From an uncultured Lachnospiraceae bacterium (lineage in GTDB: Bacteria; Bacillota; Clostridia; Lachnospirales; Lachnospiraceae), in assembly GCA_947626285.1 (NCBI GenBank), contig CANQRR010000001.1, positions 62,001-126,000 on the forward strand: DNA of 64,000 nt. The letters are read 5' to 3'. Below the pieces are notes generated by a model, which was given only the letters and a program-made list of their open reading frames with translations, did not search any database and was not told the DNA's origin. Both the position numbers and the translations under genes were made by a program. Below are positions 45,267 through 53,375 of the stretch, piece after piece. The stretch's first letter is position 1. The number at the start of each line of letters is the position of its first letter.

Positions 45267-46186
45267 ACGCTTCCCTCCAATCCGAGCAGTGTGAGGATCA
45301 ATGCCATGCGGACATACACGCCGTACTGCGCCTGCTTGAAATAGGCGGCGCGCGGGTCTTCGTCCACCTCGACCGAGATCTCGTTCACGCGCGGCAGCGG
45401 ATGCAGGATCATCATGTCGGGGCCGGCAAGCTTCAGCTTTTCCTTATCTAAAATATAGAAGTCTTTCATGCGGACATAGTCCTCTTCGTTGAAGAAGCGT
45501 TCCCGCTGCACGCGCGTCATGTACAGCAGGTCGAGCTCCGGCAGCGCGTCCTCGAGACGGACGACTTCCTTGAATTCCTGCTTGTTGCGCCGCAGCACGT
45601 CGTCTCGGATGTTGTCCGGGAGGCGCAGCTCCTCCGGGGAGATCAGCACGAAGTGGACGCCCGGGTAGCGGATCAGCGCCTGGATCAGCGAGTGGACCGT
45701 GCGCCCGAACTTCAGGTCGCCGCACAGGCCGATCGTGAAGTTGCCGAGCCGGCCTTTCAGGGAACGGATCGTGAGCAGGTCGGTCAGCGTCTGCGTCGGG
45801 TGCTGGTGGCCGCCGTCGCCGGCGTTGATGACCGGGATGCGGGACTTCATGGATGCGATGAGGGGCGCGCCCTCCTTGGGGTGCCGCATCGCGCAGATGT
45901 CCGCGTAGCAGGAGATGACCCGGATCGTGTCCGCGACGCTCTCGCCCTTGGCCGCGGAGCTGGAATCGGCCGAAGAAAAACCAAGTACGCTGCCCCCTAA
46001 ATTCAACATTGCGGCCTCAAAACTGAGACGGGTGCGAGTACTTGGTTCGTAAAATAAAGTAGCTAATTTTTTTCCGGCGCAGCTGTGTGCGTATTTTTCG
46101 GGATCCTTCTCGATGTCGTTCGCCAGATCAAGCAGCCGGTCCAGCTCCTCGACCGAGAGATCCAAAGGATTCATCAAATGTCTCAT
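45260..46186 (-). CDS. pyrB: Aspartate carbamoyltransferase catalytic subunit
   Basis: A protein of 308 residues making carbamoyl-aspartate in pyrimidine synthesis. Visible are the carbamoyl-phosphate loop STRTRLSFE, the [13 protein letters not shown] block and [12 protein letters not shown] 46186 is preceded by GAGGAGG. No PyrR-binding leader or attenuator is seen in the roughly 65-base leader. Confidence 0.97.
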   Translation of the reverse strand: MRHLMNPLDLSVEELDRLLDLANDIEKDPEKYAHSCAGKKLATLFYEPSTRTRLSFEAAMLNLGGSVLGFSSADSSSAAKGESVADTIRVISCYADICAMRHPKEGAPLIASMKSRIPVINAGDGGHQHPTQTLTDLLTIRSLKGRLGNFTIGLCGDLKFGRTVHSLIQALIRYPGVHFVLISPEELRLPDNIRDDVLRRNKQEFKEVVRLEDALPELDLLYMTRVQRERFFNEEDYVRMKDFYILDKEKLKLAGPDMMILHPLPRVNEISVEVDEDPRAAYFKQAQYGVYVRMALILTLLGLEGSVC

Positions 46187-46258
46187 GGGTTCCTCCTCAC
46201 TGTGCGTGCCCTGCCGTTGCCTGCTCTGTGGCCGGACAGCGCTTCCTTTTCTTCCGAT

Positions 46259-46287
46259 ATGATACAGCATCCGTTGTAGAAATTCAA
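46259..46287 (-). promoter_or_regulatory. Probable promoter of pyrBI
   Basis: On the minus strand TTGAAT (46287-46282) and TATCAT (46264-46259) are 17 bases apart. It diverges from the BMP operon promoter. Confidence 0.65.
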
Positions 46288-46306
46288 TAGAAAAGAGAAA
46301 TTTTCC

Positions 46307-46335
46307 TTGCGTTTGCCGGGAAAATAAGATATAAT
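46307..46335 (+). promoter_or_regulatory. Probable promoter of the BMP-type importer operon
   Basis: TTGCGT (46307-46312) and a perfect TATAAT (46330-46335) are 17 bases apart. The leader of about 55 bases leaves no room for a purine riboswitch. Confidence 0.65.
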
Positions 46336-46397
46336 TTTTCAGACAAAACAATTAGCTCCCCGCTGGTTGTAAAAAAATAATAACGGAGGATGATACT

Positions 46398-47513
46398 ATG
46401 AAAAAGGTGAGCAAGTTTCTTTCAGTAATTCTGGCATGCGCTATGGCGCTGTCGCTCTGTGTCGTCAACGTATCTGCGGATGCGGGCGATTACAAGGTCG
46501 CGATGATCACGGACTACGGCGACATCACGGATCAGTCGTTCAATCAGACGACCTACGAGGCCTGCAAGGCATTCTGTGATGAGAACAGCGTAGATTTCCA
46601 GTACTACAAGCCGACCGGCGACTCTACGGCAGAGCGTGTGGCCAGCGTGGAGCAGGCGATCGCAGAAGGATATAATGTAGTGGTTATGCCGGGCTACGCG
46701 TTCGGCGAGACGGTGGTCGAAGTGGCGGATATGTACCCGGATGTGAAGTTTATCGCGCTTGACGTCTCTTCGGACGACATCCAGGGCAACACCTACGACA
46801 ATGTCTTCTGCGCGGTATATCAGGAAGAGCTTTCCGGTTATATGGCAGGCTACGCGGCAGTGAAGATGGGTTATGAGCATCTCGGTTTCCTCGGCGGCAT
46901 GGCTGTTCCGGCGGTTATCCGTTACGGCTACGGTTTCGTGCAGGGCGCGAACGCTGCTGCGGCTGAGCTGGGCAACGCGGATGCCGTGACGATCGAGTAT
47001 GCGTACGGCAATCAGTTCTACGGCGACGCGGACATCACGGCTGCGATGGATACCTGGTATCAGACCACGGGCGTGGAGATCGTCTTCGCCTGCGGCGGCG
47101 GCATCTACACCTCAGCAGCTGAGGCGGCTGCGAAGGTCGACGGCGGCAAGGTGATCGGTGTGGATACCGATCAGGCTCCGATCATTGACGCTTACGGTGA
47201 GGGCATGACGGTCACTTCCGCGATGAAGGGTCTTGCCGCTACGGTCAATACACTGCTCACCGATACGGTGCTCAACGATGGTTTCGATGCGTATGCGGGA
47301 CAGGTTCAGAATCTTGGCATGGTTTCCGAGAATCCGGAGGAGAACTACGTACAGCTTCCGCTCGAGAGCACGCAGTGGAACGACGGTTTCACCGAGGACG
47401 ACTACAAGGCTCTTGTAGCTGCGATGTTCAACGGCGATATCACGGTTTCCGCTGACACAGAGGCTATGCCGGAAGTCGAGATCACGGTGAACGATCAGGG
47501 CAACATCAAATAA
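46398..47513 (+). CDS. BMP family nucleoside-type substrate-binding protein
   Basis: A protein of 371 residues of the Bmp/PnrA family (PF02608), which binds purine nucleosides outside the membrane. It shows YKVAMITDYGDITDQSFNQ at the mature start, the GYAFGETVVEVA block and ACGGGIYTSAAEAA. The signal peptide has cysteines only in the hydrophobic core (LAC, SLC) and ends NVSADAG, so no proper lipobox is seen. GGAGG precedes ATG 46398. A terminator separates it from the ATPase gene. The neighbours confirm an ABC importer; the nucleoside ligand is inferred from the family. Confidence 0.92.
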   Translation: MKKVSKFLSVILACAMALSLCVVNVSADAGDYKVAMITDYGDITDQSFNQTTYEACKAFCDENSVDFQYYKPTGDSTAERVASVEQAIAEGYNVVVMPGYAFGETVVEVADMYPDVKFIALDVSSDDIQGNTYDNVFCAVYQEELSGYMAGYAAVKMGYEHLGFLGGMAVPAVIRYGYGFVQGANAAAAELGNADAVTIEYAYGNQFYGDADITAAMDTWYQTTGVEIVFACGGGIYTSAAEAAAKVDGGKVIGVDTDQAPIIDAYGEGMTVTSAMKGLAATVNTLLTDTVLNDGFDAYAGQVQNLGMVSENPEENYVQLPLESTQWNDGFTEDDYKALVAAMFNGDITVSADTEAMPEVEITVNDQGNIK

Positions 47514-47534
47514 TACCAAAAGAGCGTAGGTTCA

Positions 47535-47567
47535 GCAAAAGAGCGGGTCTTTGTGCCCGCTCTTTTT
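47535..47567 (+). terminator. Intra-operon terminator after the BMP binding-protein gene
   Basis: AAAAGAGCGGG pairs with CCCGCTCTTTTT around TCTTTGTG, ending just before the ribosome binding site of the ATPase gene. Confidence 0.85.
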
Positions 47568-47591
47568 GGAAGGAGAAGGAGGAGGCAGCAA

Positions 47592-49133
47592 TTGGAGAAT
47601 TATGCCATTGAGATGCTCCACATCACGAAACGCTTTCCCGGGATCATCGCGAACGACGATATCACCCTGCAGCTGAAAAAGGGTGAGATCCACGCGCTGC
47701 TCGGCGAGAACGGAGCCGGGAAATCCACGCTGATGAGCGTGCTGTTCGGCCTGTATCAGCCGGAGGAGGGCGAGATCCGCAAGGACGGGCAAAAGGTGGA
47801 GATCAAAGATCCGAACGATGCCAATGCGCTGGGGATTGGCATGGTGCACCAGCATTTTAAGCTGGTGGAATGTTTTTCGGTACTGGACAACATTATTCTC
47901 GGCGTGGAACCGACGAAGGGCGGTTTTCTGCAGAAGGGCGAGGCACGTAAAAAAGTGCTTGAACTGTCTGAAAAGTACGGGCTCGCGGTGGAGCCGGACG
48001 CGCTGATCGAGGACATCACGGTCGGTATGCAGCAGAGGACGGAGATCCTCAAGATGCTGTACCGCGACAACGAGATATTGATCTTCGACGAGCCGACGGC
48101 TGTGCTGACGCCGCAGGAGATCCAGGAGCTCATGCAGATCATGAAGAATCTGGCGGCGGAGGGAAAGAGCATTCTGTTCATCTCGCACAAGCTGGCGGAG
48201 ATCATGCAGGTGTCCGACCGCTGTACGGTGCTGCGCAAGGGGAAATATGTGGGCACGGTGGAGACGAAGGACACGACGCCGGAGAAGCTTTCGGCGATGA
48301 TGGTCGGACGGGACGTGAACTTTGCCGTGGAGAAGGAGGAGGCGAAGCCGGGGGAGGTCGTCCTGGACATCCAGAATATGACGGTGGCGTCCAAACGCCA
48401 CAAGAACAATGCGGTGAACCATGTCTCCCTTCAGGTGCGGCGCGGCGAGATCGTCTGCATCGCAGGGATCGACGGCAACGGACAGACGGAATTCGTCTAC
48501 GGACTGTCCGGTCTTGAGCCGCTGAAGGAAGGCAAGATCGTGCTGGACGGCAAGGACATCACGCACGAAAGCATACGGAAGCGCACGGTGCTCGGGATGA
48601 GCCATATTCCGGAGGACCGCCACAAGCATGGCCTGGTGTTGGACTACACTCTGGAGGACAATCTGGTGCTTCAGCGCTATTTCGAGCCGGAGTTTACAAA
48701 CGGCGCGGGGTTCTTGAAGAGAAAGGAGATCCGCTCTTACGCGGAGCGGCTGATCGATCAGTATGACGTGCGCTCCGGACAGGGGCCGGTGACGGTCGCG
48801 CGCGCGATGTCAGGCGGCAACCAGCAGAAGGCGATCGTGGCGCGGGAGATCGACCGCAATCCGGAGCTTCTGATCGCGGTGCAGCCGACGCGCGGCCTGG
48901 ATGTGGGAGCGATCGAATATATTCACAAGCAGCTTGTCGCGCAGAGGGACGCGGGCAAGGGCGTGCTGCTCGTGAGTCTGGAACTGGACGAGGTGATGAA
49001 CGTCTCCGACCGCATCCTCGTGATGTACGAGGGCGAGATCGTAGGCGAGTTCAATCCGAAGACGGTGACGGTGGAGGAGCTTGGCCTGTACATGGCCGGT
49101 GCGAAGAGAAAGGAGGCGCAGCCGAATGGATAA
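47592..49133 (+). CDS. ABC transporter ATP-binding protein, BMP/nucleoside type (two ATPase domains)
   Basis: A protein of 513 residues with two ABC domains in tandem (YufO/RbsA-like). The first has Walker [10 protein letters not shown] and Walker [13 protein letters not shown] with the unusual signature VGMQQR. The second is degenerate in Walker A (GIDGNGQTE) and Walker B ([13 protein letters not shown]) but keeps MSGGNQQK. The start is taken as TTG 47592, nine bases after AAGGAGGAGG, giving the family N-terminus (LENYAIEML). Confidence 0.93.
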   Translation: MENYAIEMLHITKRFPGIIANDDITLQLKKGEIHALLGENGAGKSTLMSVLFGLYQPEEGEIRKDGQKVEIKDPNDANALGIGMVHQHFKLVECFSVLDNIILGVEPTKGGFLQKGEARKKVLELSEKYGLAVEPDALIEDITVGMQQRTEILKMLYRDNEILIFDEPTAVLTPQEIQELMQIMKNLAAEGKSILFISHKLAEIMQVSDRCTVLRKGKYVGTVETKDTTPEKLSAMMVGRDVNFAVEKEEAKPGEVVLDIQNMTVASKRHKNNAVNHVSLQVRRGEIVCIAGIDGNGQTEFVYGLSGLEPLKEGKIVLDGKDITHESIRKRTVLGMSHIPEDRHKHGLVLDYTLEDNLVLQRYFEPEFTNGAGFLKRKEIRSYAERLIDQYDVRSGQGPVTVARAMSGGNQQKAIVAREIDRNPELLIAVQPTRGLDVGAIEYIHKQLVAQRDAGKGVLLVSLELDEVMNVSDRILVMYEGEIVGEFNPKTVTVEELGLYMAGAKRKEAQPNG

Positions 49134-50250
49134 GAAAAAGAAGAGTATTTTGCGAAACAACGGACTCCAGTCGCTGGTCGCCTCGCTGGTGTGCATTCTG
49201 CTCGGACTCTTTGTCGGATTCCTGGCGCTGCTCATCATCAACGCGGGAGGCGCGTGGGGCGCGATCGTCGCGGTGACGAAGAATTTCCTGTACTATCCGA
49301 GCGTGCCGGCGCAGCTGAAATATCTGGGCAGTACGCTGGTGAAGGCGGCGCCGCTTCTGATGTGTTCGCTGTCGGTGCTGTTCGCCTATAAGGTCGGGCT
49401 GTTCAATATCGGCGCGGCGGGACAGTATGTAGCCGGAGCGGGCGCGTGCCTGTATCTGGCGCTCGGCCCGAAGCTGCCTTGGTATGTCTGTCTGCTCGGC
49501 GCGGTGGCGGCCGCGGCGATCGTCGGCGGTATTTCCGGCGTCCTGAAGGCGTACTGCAATGTGAATGAGGTCATCTCCTGCATCATGCTCAACTGGATCG
49601 GGCTGTACACGGTGAACATGCTGCTGACCAACGTGAAGGAGCCGACCAGTCCGTACACGGTGACGATCGGCAGCGCGAACGAGGGAGCGATCATGCCGAC
49701 GCTCGGTCTGGACAAGCTGTTTTCGAACAACCGCTATGTCACGATCGCGATTCCGCTCGCGGTCGTCGCCGCGATCATTATCTGGATCCTTCTGGAAAAA
49801 ACGAAGCTGGGCTATGAATTGAAGGCGACCGGTATGAACAAACACGCGGCGAAATACTGCGGCATGAAGGAAAAACGCAACATTATCCTCACAATGGTGA
49901 TCGCGGGAGGACTTGCCGGGCTGGGCGCCGGATTCTTCTACCTGAGCGGTCTGGAGCAGTGGATGTGTACGCAGACGAGCGTTCCGTCGATGGGCTTCAA
50001 CGGGATCGCGGCGGCGTTCCTTGGCGGCCTGAATCCGATCGGCGCGATCTTTTCCTCATATTTTATCCAGCACATCACAAACGGCGGCGCGTACGTGGAC
50101 AAGAGCCTGTATTGCGCGCAGATCTCAGATTTCATCTCCTCGATGATCATCTATCTGTGCGGTTTCGTGTTCTTCTTCAAGCTTTGTATGAACCGTTTTC
50201 TGGATAAGCGCGAAGAGCGTAAGAGCGGGCAGAAAGGAGGCGAGGCGTAA
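49126..50250 (+). CDS. ABC transporter permease, BMP/nucleoside type (first)
   Basis: A protein of 374 residues with about nine membrane segments, of the BPD_transp_2 family (YufP-like). A lysine-rich start is followed by spans and by the cytoplasmic coupling stretch [17 protein letters not shown]. It starts at ATG 49126 behind AAAGGAGG and overlaps the ATPase gene by eight bases. Confidence 0.92.
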   Translation: MDKKKKSILRNNGLQSLVASLVCILLGLFVGFLALLIINAGGAWGAIVAVTKNFLYYPSVPAQLKYLGSTLVKAAPLLMCSLSVLFAYKVGLFNIGAAGQYVAGAGACLYLALGPKLPWYVCLLGAVAAAAIVGGISGVLKAYCNVNEVISCIMLNWIGLYTVNMLLTNVKEPTSPYTVTIGSANEGAIMPTLGLDKLFSNNRYVTIAIPLAVVAAIIIWILLEKTKLGYELKATGMNKHAAKYCGMKEKRNIILTMVIAGGLAGLGAGFFYLSGLEQWMCTQTSVPSMGFNGIAAAFLGGLNPIGAIFSSYFIQHITNGGAYVDKSLYCAQISDFISSMIIYLCGFVFFFKLCMNRFLDKREERKSGQKGGEA

Positions 50251-51191
50251 TGTTACTGCTGATCCAATACACGCTGATCTTTGCCTCGGTGCTTCTGCTT
50301 GTGGCTCTGGGCGGCTGTTTTTCGGAACACAGCGGCGTGATCAATATCGGACTTGAGGGTATCATGGTGATGGGCGCCCTGGGCGGCGCGCTGATGATGA
50401 AATACATTTCGGCGGGACTTCCCGCGGTCGTCATCATCCTTTTGGTGATCTTCGCGAGCGCGCTGGCAGGATTGGTCTACTCCCTGCTGCTGGCGGTCGC
50501 GGCCATCAATTTCAAGGCGGACCAGACGCTGGTAGGCACGGCGATGAACCTGCTCGGCACGGCGGCTGCGACGGTCATGGTGCGCGCGATCAATTCCGCG
50601 GAGAACGCGGACAACGTGTCCTCGTCAATTCAGTACATCGAGCAGAAGAAGGCGTTTCTGGTGAACATCGGAGGCTTTGAGTTCAACTGGTTCATGCTGG
50701 TCGCGGCGGTGGCGCTGGCGGTGTCCTATGTCGTTCTGTACAAAACGCGTTTCGGACTTCGACTGCAGGCGTGCGGCGAACATCCGCAGGCGGCGGACTC
50801 CGTAGGCATCAACGTCTACAAGATGCGCTACGCGGGCGTGCTGATCTCAGGCGTGCTCGGCGGCCTGGGCGGTATCGTCTACATCACGGCAGGCGTCAGT
50901 GAGTGGAAGTTTGAAAACGGCGTGGCAGGCTTCGGCTTCCTCGCGCTCGCCGTCATGATCTTCGGTCAGTGGAAGCCGACCCGCATCGCGCTGGCGGCGT
51001 TGCTGTTCGGATTGTTCCGCGCATTGTCGAACGTCTATTCCGGTTTCGATTTCCTGGCATCGCTGAAGATCCCGGGAAGCGTTTACAACATGCTGCCGTA
51101 CATCATCTCGCTGATCGTGCTCACGTTCACATCGAGCAAGTCGCGGGCGCCGAAAGCGGAGGGAATTCCGTACGACAAGGGGCAGAGATAG
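50250..51191 (+). CDS. ABC transporter permease, BMP/nucleoside type (second)
   Basis: A protein of 313 residues with about eight spans, YufQ-like. It contains HSGVINIGLEGIMVMGALGG at the start and the coupling stretch GLRLQACGEHPQAADSVGINVYK. Its ATG shares one base with the stop of the first permease (TAATG), so translation is coupled. Both permeases form the nucleoside channel. Confidence 0.93.
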   Translation: MLLLIQYTLIFASVLLLVALGGCFSEHSGVINIGLEGIMVMGALGGALMMKYISAGLPAVVIILLVIFASALAGLVYSLLLAVAAINFKADQTLVGTAMNLLGTAAATVMVRAINSAENADNVSSSIQYIEQKKAFLVNIGGFEFNWFMLVAAVALAVSYVVLYKTRFGLRLQACGEHPQAADSVGINVYKMRYAGVLISGVLGGLGGIVYITAGVSEWKFENGVAGFGFLALAVMIFGQWKPTRIALAALLFGLFRALSNVYSGFDFLASLKIPGSVYNMLPYIISLIVLTFTSSKSRAPKAEGIPYDKGQR

Positions 51192-51203
51192 GAGGAGAGA
51201 AAC

Positions 51204-51584
51204 ATGGCATATAAAGAAAAGAAGAGGTGGGCGTTCTTCGGCCTGCCGTTGACCTTTACCACTTACACGGTCGAGGATGAGATCATCACGGTCAACTCCG
51301 GTCTTCTGAAGCGCGTCGAGAACGACTGCTACATGTACAAGGTGGTCGACGTGCGGCTGGAAGTGAGCCTGATCGAGCGTATTTTCGGGTTGGGGACCGT
51401 GCACTGCTTCAGCGGCGATATGACGAACCCGGATCTGCGCCTGGTGCACATCAAGCACGCGAAGGAGATCAAGAACTATATCCTGAAGCAGTCCGAGGAG
51501 GAGAGGCTCAAGAGGAAGACACTCAACATGCAGAGCCTCGACGGGAATCCGAACATTGCGCAGGTGGACAGCTGCGATCTGTAA
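51204..51584 (+). CDS. Bacterial PH-domain (bPH2-like) protein
   Basis: A protein of 126 residues. It has the pattern of bacterial PH domains: FTTYTVEDEIITVNSGLLKRVENDCYMYKVVDVRLEVSLIERIFGLGTV corresponds to the YdbS/DUF304 core (only part conserved). No membrane span is seen, and a charged helical tail follows. It starts 12 bases after the permease with GGAGGAG and so belongs to the nucleoside importer operon, ending at a terminator. Its role there is unknown. Confidence 0.7.
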   Translation: MAYKEKKRWAFFGLPLTFTTYTVEDEIITVNSGLLKRVENDCYMYKVVDVRLEVSLIERIFGLGTVHCFSGDMTNPDLRLVHIKHAKEIKNYILKQSEEERLKRKTLNMQSLDGNPNIAQVDSCDL

Positions 51585-51648
51585 GAGACAGTGGAGGAGA
51601 TCCTGCATGTGAACGATGGCTCTGGTTCGGAACCAGAGGTTTCTGATG

Positions 51649-51687
51649 TGCCGCCCCTGGCGTGAGAACGTCACCGGGCGGCATTTC
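51649..51687 (+). terminator. Terminator after the BMP operon
   Basis: TGCCGCCC pairs with GGGCGGCA with an inner GGCGTGA/TCACC stem and TTTCT behind. A second hairpin CTCTGGTT/AACCAGAG at 51620-51638 lies just before. Confidence 0.7.
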
Positions 51688-51713
51688 TGTGCATGAAAGA
51701 ATGGAACCATATC

Positions 51714-51834
51714 AAAAGTGCGCATGAAAAATGTTAGATCAAACGAAAAGTGCGCATGAAAAATGTTAGATTAAGCAAAAAGTGCGCATGAAAAATGTTG
51801 AATCGCATTGAAAGTGCGCATGAAAAATGTTATA
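51714..51834 (+). repeat. Four 32-bp direct repeats upstream of the DUF4143 ATPase gene
   Basis: A 20-base core, AAAGTGCGCATGAAAAATGTT without its last base, begins near 51715, 51747, 51779 and 51811, with GTGCGCATG at 51718, 51750, 51782 and 51814, an exact period of 32 (about three helical turns). The 11 bases between cores vary. The last copy contains the promoter. A degenerate fifth copy (GTGCATGAAA) may lie near 51690. Confidence 0.9.
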
Positions 51835-51836
51835 AT
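51808..51836 (+). promoter_or_regulatory. Sigma-A promoter within the last 32-bp repeat
   Basis: TTGAAA (51808-51813) and a perfect TATAAT (51831-51836) are 17 bases apart. In the upstream repeats the -10 position reads TTAGAT or TTGAAT, so only the last copy has a good -10 box. Confidence 0.85.
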
Positions 51837-51864
51837 GGGAATACCTTTACAGGAGGTATGTGGG

Positions 51865-53163
51865 ATGGAGCGAATACTGATGTCTGATCTTCTGGCCTGG
51901 AAGAACAGCAAAAAGAGAAAGCCTTTGATCATCAGGGGCGCCAGGCAGGTAGGAAAAACCTGGATCATGAAAGAGTTTGGGAGAAGATATTTTGAAAATA
52001 CCGTTTATATCAGCTTTGATAATAATGAGCATATGAAACATGTTTTCAATATGGATATGGATATCAAACGCATTATCTCATCCTTAAAGCTGGAAGCGGG
52101 GAGGGACATTATCCCGGAAAATACTCTGCTGATCTTTGACGAGATACAGGAGGTGCCAAAGGCGCTTACCGCCTTAAAATATTTCTGTGAAAATGCGCCG
52201 GAATATTATATTGTGGCAGCAGGCTCGCTGCTGGGGGTGGCGCTGCATACCGGAACTTCATTTCCGGTTGGGAAGGTGGATTTTTTAAATCTGTATCCGC
52301 TAAACTACCGGGAATTCCTGATGGCATTGGGAGAGAACGGATTAGCGGAAGTATTGGCAGCGGGTGATTATGCGTTAGTGAACGCTTTCAGAGATAAATA
52401 CGCGGAACTTCTAAGACGCTATTATTATGTCGGAGGGATGCCGGAGGCAGTACAGACTTTGCTGGACACGGATAATATGGAGCAGGTGAGAAAGATCCAG
52501 AAAGAACTGCTGGTCTATTATGAAAATGATTTTTCGAAGCATGCCCCGATGGAGACGGTTCCGCGCATTCAAATGGTCTGGAACTCCATACCGGCACAGC
52601 TGGCTAAGGAGAACAAAAAATTTATTTACGGAGTCGTTCGCGAAGGAGCCAGGGCAAAGGATTTTGAACTTGCCATACAGTGGCTGCAGGATTGCGGTCT
52701 GGTGTTAAAAAGCACCCGGATAAAAAAGCCGGGAATGCCGCTGATCGCTTATATGGAGATGAGCACGTTTAAAATTTATATGTTGGATGTCGGGTTGCTG
52801 TCGGCCAGAGGGGACCTGGACGCCAAAATTCTGCTGGAAAGGAACCGGATTTTCGGGGAATTTAAGGGCGCGTTGACAGAACAGTTTGTGGCGCAGGAAT
52901 TAACGGCGGCCGGAATGAATTTATTTTATTATGCGAAAGAAAACTCATCCGGAGAGTTGGATTTTGTGCTTCAAAAGGGTACGCGTATCATACCGGTTGA
53001 GGTGAAAGCGGAAGAAAATCTGCAGGCAAAAAGTCTCAAGGCTTACTGTGCGCAGCACAAACCGGAGATTGCAGTCCGAACCTCAATGTCGGATTACCGG
53101 GAACAGGAATGGATGATAAATGTGCCTTTATATGCGTTGTCGGCTTTTCTGGAGGGAATCTAG
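51865..53163 (+). CDS. AAA_14 / DUF4143 ATPase
   Basis: A protein of 432 residues. Walker A is GARQVGKTW (about residues 25-33) and Walker B LLIFDEIQE near 90. The C-terminal DUF4143 region ends with GELDFV and IPVEVKA near residues 362-382, the spacing of a PD-(D/E)xK nuclease-like core. These proteins are common in Clostridia and have no established function. The gene is clearly richer in A and T than its neighbours (AAAAA, TTATTT codons), suggesting transfer. Direct repeats lie in front and a copy of a dispersed repeat directly behind. AGGAGG precedes ATG 51865. Confidence 0.88.
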   Translation: MERILMSDLLAWKNSKKRKPLIIRGARQVGKTWIMKEFGRRYFENTVYISFDNNEHMKHVFNMDMDIKRIISSLKLEAGRDIIPENTLLIFDEIQEVPKALTALKYFCENAPEYYIVAAGSLLGVALHTGTSFPVGKVDFLNLYPLNYREFLMALGENGLAEVLAAGDYALVNAFRDKYAELLRRYYYVGGMPEAVQTLLDTDNMEQVRKIQKELLVYYENDFSKHAPMETVPRIQMVWNSIPAQLAKENKKFIYGVVREGARAKDFELAIQWLQDCGLVLKSTRIKKPGMPLIAYMEMSTFKIYMLDVGLLSARGDLDAKILLERNRIFGEFKGALTEQFVAQELTAAGMNLFYYAKENSSGELDFVLQKGTRIIPVEVKAEENLQAKSLKAYCAQHKPEIAVRTSMSDYREQEWMINVPLYALSAFLEGI

Positions 53164-53167
53164 GTTA

Positions 53168-53230
53168 TTCAGACCAGACCGAAACACTTTGCTGCTAAGG
53201 CTGTAAGAATAAGAAAGTGATTCTGGAAGC
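53168..53230 (+). repeat. Copy B of the three-copy dispersed repeat
   Basis: TTCAGACCAGACCGAAACAC through GAAAGTGATTCTGG matches copy A at 10460-10512 with a few changes and a short insertion. It begins a few bases after the DUF4143 ATPase stop and lacks the right-hand palindrome arm of copy A. Confidence 0.7.
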
Positions 53231-53235
53231 AATCG

Positions 53236-53264
53236 TTGACAGTGCTTCACGGTCTTGGTAGAAT
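53236..53264 (+). promoter_or_regulatory. Sigma-A promoter of prfC
   Basis: A perfect TTGACA (53236-53241) and TAGAAT (53259-53264) are 17 bases apart. It directly follows repeat copy B. Confidence 0.75.
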
Positions 53265-53375
53265 ATGCCTTGGACTTTAAATAACAGAGGGTTTGAACAG
53301 AGAAGGAACCGTGGAAGTCTGGGCAAGGTGAAAATCTGAACAGGTTACGAAGACGGGACAGTGGAGGAGATTATT

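Noticed and set aside
46187-46397. Riboswitch or PyrR attenuator in the divergent pyrBI/BMP region
   Set aside because: The two promoters leave leaders of only about 65 and 55 bases without anti-terminator/terminator pairs or a purine-riboswitch layout.
51714-51834. CRISPR array formed by the 32-bp repeats
   Set aside because: The variable part between cores is only 11 bases, no cas gene is near, and the last unit forms a promoter. These are direct repeats with short variable joints, not repeat-spacer units.
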